The notes beneath the pieces are model-generated. The model worked only from the letters and a program-made list of their open reading frames with translations. It was not told the origin of the DNA and did no database searches. The translations under genes and the position numbers were made by a program. Positions 58,251 to 64,000 of a DNA stretch of 64,000 nucleotides are shown one piece after another (position 1 is the stretch's first letter; each line of letters opens with the position of its first letter). Source of the stretch: Pseudomonadota bacterium (GTDB lineage Bacteria; Pseudomonadota; Gammaproteobacteria; Steroidobacterales; Steroidobacteraceae). The DNA lies in the NCBI GenBank assembly GCA_021792555.1, contig JAJYUL010000002.1, positions 62,001 to 126,000 on the forward strand, given 5' to 3'.

Positions 58251-59096
58251 TCAGGCGGCCCGGCGCTCCATGACCATCAGCCCTGCCGCCGTGTTGGAGA
58301 TGGGAATGTGGTAATTGGAGTGCACCGTAACCGCTTCGCCGCCGAGCGCACCGCGCGCCGCGAGCCACATCACCAGTTCGATGCCCTGCGTGCCGGTAAG
58401 CTCCACCAACTCGTGGTTCGAGCGGCGGGCCGCCCACAACGGATCGACAGGCAGTTTCTCCATGAACTCAAGATCGAACGTCTTGTTGATGAACCCGGCG
58501 CGCTCGCCATCGAGCTGATGGCTCAGACCTCCGGTGCCGATCACGACCACGCGCAGGTCCTCCTCGTACGCCTCGATCGCCCGTCCCACCGCCTGGCCGA
58601 GTTTGTAGCAGCGCAGCGCCGAGGGCAGCGGATGCTGCACGGTGTTGATGCATACCGGCACGGTGCGCACCGGCCAGGCGCCCGTGCCCGGCCACAACAG
58701 CGCCATGGGGATGGTCATGGCGTGATCGACCAGCATCTCCTGGCAGGTGGTGATGTCGAACTCCTCGCCCACCAGGCGCTCGATCAGGTGCCAGGAGAGC
58801 TTCTGATCCCCCGGCACGGGCGGGATCGTCGGGATGCCCCAGCCCTCATCGGCGTTGCGGTACTCGGGGGCGGCGCCGACGGCGAAGGTCGGCATCTTGT
58901 CGAGGAAGAAATTGAGTCCGTGGTCGTTGTAGAGGATCACCGCCACATCCGGACGCACCCGCTCGAGCCAGCGGTGCACCTGGGAGAAGCCGTCGAAGAA
59001 GGGCTTCCAGTACGGATCGTCCTGCAGGTTGCGGGCGATGGCCTTGCCGATGGCAGGCACATGAGAGGTGGTGATTGCCCCGACTATCTTCGCCAT
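58251..59096 (-). CDS. ligB: Second LigB-type extradiol dioxygenase catalytic subunit
   Basis: A 281-residue type II extradiol dioxygenase. The iron ligands are kept: His12 (ITTSHVPAIG), His59 (LYNDHGLNF) and Glu240 (TQGIELVMW), as are His125 (VDHA) and His193 (GLSHQ). It is clearly diverged from the copy at 12119 (for example HGLNFFLDKMPT against [12 protein letters not shown]), so it is an older paralogue with perhaps different preference, such as gallate, 3-O-methylgallate or another catechol. Gallate and 3-O-methylgallate enzymes described in Sphingobium are fused alpha-beta chains, unlike this split pair. It follows its alpha subunit by 3 bases. Confidence 0.92.
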   Translation of the reverse strand: MAKIVGAITTSHVPAIGKAIARNLQDDPYWKPFFDGFSQVHRWLERVRPDVAVILYNDHGLNFFLDKMPTFAVGAAPEYRNADEGWGIPTIPPVPGDQKLSWHLIERLVGEEFDITTCQEMLVDHAMTIPMALLWPGTGAWPVRTVPVCINTVQHPLPSALRCYKLGQAVGRAIEAYEEDLRVVVIGTGGLSHQLDGERAGFINKTFDLEFMEKLPVDPLWAARRSNHELVELTGTQGIELVMWLAARGALGGEAVTVHSNYHIPISNTAAGLMVMERRAA

Positions 59097-59099
59097 GAC

Positions 59100-59444
59100 T
59101 CACCTCCCCGCCGCGACGAGCTTTGCCTTGAACTCGTCCTTCGACAGGCCCGTCTGTTGTGCACCGAGATCCTGCACGTCAAGGCCGAAGATCCCGGCCA
59201 GCTTCGCCAGGTAGTACACGTTGCCGCCCGCAGCAATCAGCTCCAGGACGTTGCGGTGGCGGACCGCCTCGCGCTGCTGGGCGTTGAGCCCGTAGCGCTC
59301 GCAATAGCCGTCCTCGTCCTGTTTGAACGCCTCCCGGTTGGCCGCCGAGTTGAACGAGTAGCACATCTTGTTGAGCGCATAGCCCTTCATGGCGGCGGCG
59401 CCATCGAACAGGTGGGTGCCGGGAATGGACTGTGGGCGGGACAT
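59100..59444 (-). CDS. ligA: Second LigA-type alpha subunit
   Basis: A 114-residue LigA-family subunit: PGTHLFDGAAAMKGYALNKM, CYSFNSAANREAFKQDEDGY and a C-terminal half with VYYLAKLAGIFGLDVQDLGA, then QQTGLSKDEFKAKL. It is shorter than the copy at 12958 (131 residues). The start at 59444 follows GAGGAGAGCCC; a longer open frame exists but the family alignment begins here. It is transcribed ahead of the second ligB. Confidence 0.9.
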   Translation of the reverse strand: MSRPQSIPGTHLFDGAAAMKGYALNKMCYSFNSAANREAFKQDEDGYCERYGLNAQQREAVRHRNVLELIAAGGNVYYLAKLAGIFGLDVQDLGAQQTGLSKDEFKAKLVAAGR

Positions 59445-59592
59445 GGGCTCTCCTCGGGATGGCGCGGATCGGAATGCGTCTAAGTATCCACGGGAGAAGA
59501 TCGGGATAAACCGCCCGGCGCTCATGGGTCGCATGAGCCGACTCGATGGGTCATCTTCCGCGTACGCCGCACCGCCCGCCGGCCCCGGAGCG

Positions 59593-60591
59593 CTAGAACT
59601 CCTCGGTGTCGATGTCCGCCTGCGCCGCAGCGCTGTAGCGGGCGCCGCTCACGGTGCGCTGGTTGATCAGCGCGTCGGCGCGGGCGAGCGCCTCGGGCGA
59701 GACGGCGAGGGCGGCGGCTCCCATGTTCTCGCGCAGATGCTCGATCCGGGTGGTGCCGGGGATGGGCACGATGTGAGGCGCCTTCGCAAGCAGCCAGGCG
59801 AGCGCGAGCTGCCCCGGCGTGCAGCCCGCCTCGCGCGCGAGCGCGGTGAACCCCTCCAGCAGCTTCAGGTTCGAAGCGTAGTGCTGCGCTGCGAAGCGGG
59901 GCATCGCGCGGCGCAGATCCCCCGGCGGCAGCGCCGACACATCGTGCAGCGTGTCCGTCAGAAAACCGCGCGCGAGCGGGGAGAACGCCACCAGGGCCGC
60001 TCCGATGCGCCGGCAGGCCTCCAGCACGGCGATCTCGGGATTGCGCGTCCAGAGGGAGTATTCGTTCTGCACCGCGGCGATCGGATGCACCGCATGCGCC
60101 TTCAGCAGCGTCCCGGCCGAGACCTCCGATAGACCGATGGCGCGGATTTTGCCTTCGCGCACCAACTCGGCCATTGCGCCGACGCTCTCCTCGATGGGCA
60201 CCCGCCGGTCCCAGCGGTGAAGATAGTACAGGTCGATCACCTCCGTGCGCAGCCGCCTGAGGCTGTCCTCGCAGTTGCTGCGCAGGGCCTCGGGGCGCCC
60301 GTCGATCACCCGCTTGCCGAGCACCCCGGCAAGCCCCCCCTTGGTGGCGAGCAGCAGGCGCGAGCGGTGCGCCGAGAGCACCCGCCCGATGAGCGCCTCG
60401 TTGGCGCCGAAGCCGTAGAGCGCCGCAGTGTCGAAGTGATCGACGCCGAGCTCGAGCGCCGTGAGCAGCAGCCGCTCGGCCTCCTCCTGCGGCGGCGGTG
60501 TGCCGTACGCGTGGCTGAGGTTCATGCAGCCGAGCCCGACCGCGGTGACGGTGAACGGGCCGAGGCGGCGGCGCAGCGTGGCGTGGTCCAT
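59593..60591 (-). CDS. Aldo/keto reductase
   Basis: A 332-residue NADPH-dependent aldo/keto reductase with the catalytic tetrad visible: Asp in HFDTAALYG, Tyr in the same motif, Lys in LLATKGGL and His in YYLHRWD. The C-terminal nucleotide motif is PIPGTTRIEHLRENM. It is related to the YakC/pyridoxal-reductase-like AKR group. It stands 148 bases upstream of the second ligAB pair on the same strand; reduction of an aromatic aldehyde or detoxification would be reasonable. Substrate unknown. Confidence 0.88.
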   Translation of the reverse strand: MDHATLRRRLGPFTVTAVGLGCMNLSHAYGTPPPQEEAERLLLTALELGVDHFDTAALYGFGANEALIGRVLSAHRSRLLLATKGGLAGVLGKRVIDGRPEALRSNCEDSLRRLRTEVIDLYYLHRWDRRVPIEESVGAMAELVREGKIRAIGLSEVSAGTLLKAHAVHPIAAVQNEYSLWTRNPEIAVLEACRRIGAALVAFSPLARGFLTDTLHDVSALPPGDLRRAMPRFAAQHYASNLKLLEGFTALAREAGCTPGQLALAWLLAKAPHIVPIPGTTRIEHLRENMGAAALAVSPEALARADALINQRTVSGARYSAAAQADIDTEEF

Positions 60592-60979
60592 GGAAACCCC
60601 GCAGGAAATCGGCGATTTTCAGCTGCAGCAGACCCGAGGGGAAGACCGCCTTTTGTGCTAGCAGCTATCAGCGGGTGTTATTTGTACAACGGCGTGCCGG
60701 CGTGCCCGGCACGATGCTGCCCAGAACTTGCGTCGATTCGGGCGGCTGTATAGAGTCACAGGCAGGTGAAGACCTCTACCGCCGAGCAGGCGGGACGTAA
60801 AGCGCGTGGAGCGGATCGGAGACGCCGTTCGGCCCAGCCGAGCTAGGCGAGTCCGGTTGCCGGGAAGCGCGAACCGGACGGAAGGTCCTCGGGGACCGAG
60901 GCGATGCGTGCGCTGGCAGGAACGGCTCAATGCACCGTCAAGTCTGGGCGCTGACCCACAAACCGATCCGGTCAAGACC
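60592..60979 (+). ncRNA. 388-base gap with several stable hairpins; possible structured leader
   Basis: Between two divergent genes and directly upstream of the dehydratase. Hairpins in order: CCGCC-5-GGCGG (60779-60793), GTCCGGTT-13-AACCGGAC (60851-60879) and GGTCC-4-GGACC (60884-60897). No protein-like frame fills it. I could not match it to a known riboswitch (glycine, SAM, lysine and others considered), tmRNA or RNase P RNA. It may be a regulatory leader or an unrelated RNA. Confidence 0.3.
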
Positions 60980-61966
60980 ATGAGTGAGCTCGCCCTCTCC
61001 TACGCCGACATCGATGCCGCGCGCCGGCGCCTCGAGGGCATCGCCCATCGCACTGCGGTACTCACCTCCTCCACTGCGGACGCGATGACCGGCGCGCGCC
61101 TTTTCTTCAAATGCGAGAATTTCCAGCGCATGGGCGCGTTCAAGTTCCGCGGCGCGTACAACGCCGTCGCGCGGCTCGAGCCGGCGCGCCGCGCCGCCGG
61201 CGTCGTGGCGTTCTCCTCGGGCAATCACGCGCAGGCGATCGCACTCGCCTGCCGGTTGCTCGACAGCCATGCGGTCATCGTCATGCCGAACGACGCTCCG
61301 CGCGCCAAAGTGGCCGCGACACGCGGGTACGGCGGCGAGGTGGTGTTCTACGACCGCTATCGGGAGGACCGTGAGGCGCTCGGCCGCCGGCTCGCCACCG
61401 AGCGCGGCCTGACGTTGATTCCTCCCTACGACCACCCGGACATCATGGCCGGCCAGGGCACCGCCGCGGCCGAGCTCATCGAGCAGGCCGGCCCGCTCGA
61501 TGTGCTGCTGACGCCGCTCGGCGGCGGTGGTCTGCTCTCCGGCAGCGCGGTGGCCGCGCGTGCGTTGTGCCCGGGCTGCACGGTGCTCGGCGTCGAGCCC
61601 GAAGCCGGCGATGACGGCCGCCAGAGCCTGCGTGCCGGACGCATCGTGCACATCGCCACGCCCGAGACCATCGCCGACGGAGCCCAGACCCAACACTTGG
61701 GCGAACTCACCTTTCCGGTCATCGCCGCGCTCGTCAGCGACATCGTCACGGTGAGCGATGCGCAGCTGGTCGCAGCCATGGCCTGGTTCGCCGAGCGCAT
61801 GAAGATCGTCGTCGAGCCGACCGGCGCGCTCGCCGCGGCCGCCGCCTTCGGCGGGCGGCTCGATCTGACGGGCAAACGCGTCGGAGTCATTCTCTCGGGG
61901 GGCAACATCGACCTGGCGCGGTTCGCCGCGCTGCTCGCCAGCGCAGATGCCGGGCACACCGGCTGA
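60980..61966 (+). CDS. PLP-dependent threonine/serine dehydratase (or hydroxyaspartate ammonia-lyase)
   Basis: A 328-residue fold-type II PLP enzyme. The cofactor lysine is in MGAFKFRGAYNA, the serine loop is FSSGNHAQAIALACR, and the glycine-rich phosphate cup is TPLGGGGLLSG. It lacks the C-terminal regulatory ACT domain of biosynthetic threonine deaminase, so it is the short catabolic type, which also includes threo-3-hydroxyaspartate dehydratase and serine racemase. The ATG at 60980 opens the domain; the frame extends upstream only into the structured leader. Convergent with the agmatine deiminase gene. Confidence 0.9.
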   Translation: MSELALSYADIDAARRRLEGIAHRTAVLTSSTADAMTGARLFFKCENFQRMGAFKFRGAYNAVARLEPARRAAGVVAFSSGNHAQAIALACRLLDSHAVIVMPNDAPRAKVAATRGYGGEVVFYDRYREDREALGRRLATERGLTLIPPYDHPDIMAGQGTAAAELIEQAGPLDVLLTPLGGGGLLSGSAVAARALCPGCTVLGVEPEAGDDGRQSLRAGRIVHIATPETIADGAQTQHLGELTFPVIAALVSDIVTVSDAQLVAAMAWFAERMKIVVEPTGALAAAAAFGGRLDLTGKRVGVILSGGNIDLARFAALLASADAGHTG

Positions 61967-61987
61967 GGCGCGTGCCGCCGGCCTCAG
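61963..61987. terminator. Hairpin between convergent genes
   Basis: Stem CTGAGGC / GCCTCAG with an 11-base loop, overlapping the stop codons of the dehydratase and agmatine deiminase genes. Possible two-way terminator. Confidence 0.4.
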
Positions 61988-63129
61988 GCCGCGCCGCGCG
62001 CGGTGGGCCTCACTCGCGGCGCGCGCGGATCGGGCACCTGCTGCGTGATGCAGTGGATGCCGCCGCCGCCGAGCAGGATCTCGCGCGCCGGCACGCCGAT
62101 CACCTCGCGTTCGGGACACAGGCCCCGCAGCATCTCGGCCGCCTGCGCGTCGGTGGGCGCATCGAACAGCGGCATCACCACGCCGCCGTTCGCGAAGTAG
62201 AAATTGACATAGCTCGCCGCCAGACGCTCACCGGCGCTACGCGGCTTGCACGCTTCGCTCGGCGCCAGCCCGCGCGCCTCCTGCTCGGTCATGTACAGCG
62301 GCCCCGGCATCGGCAGCCTGGCCACTTCGATGCGCCGGCCGCGCGCATCGCGCGCTTCGTTCAGCCGCTCCCATGCCTCTCGTGAGCGCTCGTACTGCGG
62401 GTCGGCGCGATCATCGGTCCAGGTCAGACAGACTTTCCCCGGCGCGACGAAACAGGCGAGGTTGTCGATGTGTCCGTCGGTCTCGTCGTTGTACACCCCG
62501 AGGCCGAGCCAGATGAAATGCGTCACACCGAGATAATCGCGCAGCACCGCCTCCATGCGCTCGCGCGTCATGCCGGGGTTGCGGTTCGGGTTGAGCACGC
62601 ATTCCTCGGCGAGCAGCGCCGTGCCCTGCCCGTCGACGTGGATGGCGCCGCCCTCGATCACGATCGGCGCCCGGTAGCGCCCGCGGGCCTCGAGCGAGAG
62701 CACCTCGGCGGCGACCCGCTCGTCCTGATCCCAGGGGTGGTACAGCCCGCCCTCGAGTCCGCCCCAGGCGTTGAACCGCCAGTGCACGCCGCGCAGCTGC
62801 GGGCGCTCCGCCACCAGGTACGTGGGCCCGACATCGCGCATCCAGCAGTCATCGTGAGCGAGCGGGACGACCGCCACGCTCGAGGGCAACTGTGCGCGCG
62901 CTGCGGCGGCGTGCGCCGGGGACACGCCTATGCGCACCGGCTCGAAGCGCGAGATGGCCGCTGCGACGGCGGCGAACGCCGCCTGAGCGGGACGCGCCCG
63001 CTCGCGCCAGTTGTCGGGACGCTCCGGCCAGAGCATCCAACAGCCTTCATGCGCCTCGAATTCCCCCGGCATCCACCAGCCGTCGCCGGCCGGCGTGCCG
63101 GGCAGCGCGCCGAGGTCGGGTTGGTTCAT
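61984..63129 (-). CDS. aguA: Agmatine deiminase
   Basis: A 381-residue guanidine-modifying enzyme that converts agmatine to N-carbamoylputrescine and ammonia. Seen: PGEFEAHEGCWMLWPERPDN, HDDCWMRDVGPTYLV, the catalytic histidine in ETDGHIDNLACF and the catalytic cysteine in LGGGGIHCITQQ. The ATG overlaps the stop of the upstream permease gene by 4 bases (ATGA), so the two are translationally coupled and the permease may import agmatine, arginine or a polyamine. Confidence 0.95.
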   Translation of the reverse strand: MNQPDLGALPGTPAGDGWWMPGEFEAHEGCWMLWPERPDNWRERARPAQAAFAAVAAAISRFEPVRIGVSPAHAAAARAQLPSSVAVVPLAHDDCWMRDVGPTYLVAERPQLRGVHWRFNAWGGLEGGLYHPWDQDERVAAEVLSLEARGRYRAPIVIEGGAIHVDGQGTALLAEECVLNPNRNPGMTRERMEAVLRDYLGVTHFIWLGLGVYNDETDGHIDNLACFVAPGKVCLTWTDDRADPQYERSREAWERLNEARDARGRRIEVARLPMPGPLYMTEQEARGLAPSEACKPRSAGERLAASYVNFYFANGGVVMPLFDAPTDAQAAEMLRGLCPEREVIGVPAREILLGGGGIHCITQQVPDPRAPRVRPTARGAA

Positions 63130-64000
63130 GCGCGCTGCTTGCTGTGCCGGTAGCCGTAGAACACGTAGATCGCCCCGCCGATGAACGTCCAGACCACCAG
63201 CCGGATCCAGGTCGCGTCGGACAGGAAGTACGTCATGCCGAGACAGACCGCCGCGCCGAGGGGACACAGCAGCCACGCCCACGGCACGCGGAACGGCCGC
63301 GGCACATCCGGGCGCGTATAGCGCATCACCAGCACCCCGATGCACACCACGGCGAACGCCAGCAGAATGCCGATCGAGATCAGGTCCGCCAGCACATCGA
63401 GCGGGAAGACCCCTGCGATCAGTGCCGCGCCGATGCCGGTGATCGCCGTGGACACGTGCGGGGTCTTGTAGCGCGGATGACAGCGGCTCATCGCCGGCGG
63501 CAGCAGCCCGTCATCGGCCATGGACAGCAGAATGCGCGGCTGACCGAGGATGGAGGTCAGAATGACGGAAGTCATCCCGATGATGGTCCCGAGCGTGACC
63601 AGCGAGCGCAGCCAGGTGAGCGCCGGATGCGCATTGAGGGCGACGGACACGGGATCGGCCACGTTGAGCTTCAGATACGGCACCATGCCGGTGACCACCG
63701 CCGCCATCGCCACGTACAGCAGCGTCGAGATGACCAGCGTGCCGATGATGCCGACCGGCAGATCGCGCTGTGGATTGCGCGCCTCGAGGGCCGTGGTCGA
63801 GGCGGTGTCGAATCCCACATAGGAGAAGAAGATGATGCCCGCGCCCTGCATCACCCCGGACCAGCCGAAGTGCCCGAATGTGCCGGTGTTGGGCGGGATG
63901 TAGGGATGCCAGTTGGACGCGGAGATGAACTTCATCCCCGCCACGATCACGATCAGAATGACCGCGACCTTCAGGGCCACCATGAAATTCGTGACTCGGG
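63126..64000 (-). CDS. Cationic amino acid/polyamine permease (APC superfamily), partial
   Basis: About 291 residues of the C-terminal part are visible; the frame stays open to the window edge and the N-terminus lies beyond. It shows at least seven hydrophobic segments and APC-family motifs such as IIFFSYVGFDTASTTALEAR with NPQRDLPVGIIGTL, and DVPRPFRVPWAWLLCPLGA. It resembles the cationic amino acid transporter (YhdG/CAT) branch. Coupling to agmatine deiminase suggests uptake of agmatine or a basic amino acid. Confidence 0.9.
   Translation of the reverse strand, partial: RVTNFMVALKVAVILIVIVAGMKFISASNWHPYIPPNTGTFGHFGWSGVMQGAGIIFFSYVGFDTASTTALEARNPQRDLPVGIIGTLVISTLLYVAMAAVVTGMVPYLKLNVADPVSVALNAHPALTWLRSLVTLGTIIGMTSVILTSILGQPRILLSMADDGLLPPAMSRCHPRYKTPHVSTAITGIGAALIAGVFPLDVLADLISIGILLAFAVVCIGVLVMRYTRPDVPRPFRVPWAWLLCPLGAAVCLGMTYFLSDATWIRLVVWTFIGGAIYVFYGYRHSKQRA

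Noticed and set aside
60592-60979. Glycine, SAM or lysine riboswitch, RNase P RNA or tmRNA before the dehydratase
   Set aside because: Hairpins are real but none of the conserved core sequences of these RNAs could be found by eye.

Overview
The window is a GC-rich (about 70%) chromosome segment from a Gram-negative bacterium. A TonB-dependent receptor, a patatin/beta-barrel autotransporter, periplasmic PQQ enzymes and LigAB-type dioxygenases all point to Proteobacteria. I lean towards a gammaproteobacterium (Steroidobacter/Nevskia-like), but that is inference. I recognised no rRNA, tRNA, CRISPR array or complete insertion sequence. All identifications rest on reading motifs and gene context; no database search was run.

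Layout. 1-11 kb is general-purpose: SYLF lipoprotein, drug-efflux MFS, ammonium transporter, a BrnTA toxin-antitoxin module lying among gene debris and a broken msrA copy, intact msrA, a type Vd patatin autotransporter, a TPR protein, a beta-hydroxyacid dehydrogenase-like enzyme and a pirin. 11-24 kb is a dense aromatic block. A leftward operon encodes the protocatechuate 4,5-cleavage pathway (ligM, galD, ligJ, ligK, an unknown dehydrogenase, ligI, ligA, ligB, ligC). A rightward set holds pobA, an aldehyde dehydrogenase and a quinone-reductase-like enzyme. 24-33 kb holds a PQQ/heme alcohol dehydrogenase, LysR and AraC regulators, a second ligM/desA-type O-demethylase, and an acetoacetyl-CoA-synthetase-like ligase coupled to an alpha/beta hydrolase. 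33.6-40 kb has an SDR, a zinc ADH, a TonB receptor, a 2,4'-dihydroxyacetophenone-dioxygenase-like cupin and an AraC regulator. 41-49 kb is a tight seven-gene leftward operon: a two-part PEP-synthase-like aryl kinase, a three-part biotin-dependent carboxylase, a HAD phosphatase and an alpha/beta hydrolase. 49-55 kb has a CouO-like amidohydrolase, a fused hydratase/3-hydroxyacyl-CoA dehydrogenase, a MarR regulator and an acyl-CoA dehydrogenase. 55-60 kb has metF and purU for one-carbon recycling, a LysR regulator, a second ligAB pair and an aldo/keto reductase. 60-64 kb is amino-acid/amine metabolism.

How it fits together (inference). The 41-49 kb operon has the gene content reported for bacterial acetovanillone/4-hydroxyacetophenone catabolism (Acv of Sphingobium, Hpe of Rhodococcus): phosphorylate the phenol, carboxylate the methyl ketone, remove the phosphate, giving an aroylacetate. 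A CoA ligase related to acetoacetyl-CoA synthetase and a CouO-like amidohydrolase could then give vanillate (or 4-hydroxybenzoate) plus acetyl-CoA. The hydratase/dehydrogenase and acyl-CoA dehydrogenase would feed phenylpropanoids into the same aroylacetyl-CoA. The cupin would cleave alpha-hydroxylated acetophenones directly. LigM-type enzymes demethylate to protocatechuate, PobA feeds 4-hydroxybenzoate into it, and the lig operon takes it to pyruvate and oxaloacetate. MetF and PurU handle the methyl group left on tetrahydrofolate. The window thus looks like a near-complete lignin-monomer catabolic island centred on acetophenones.
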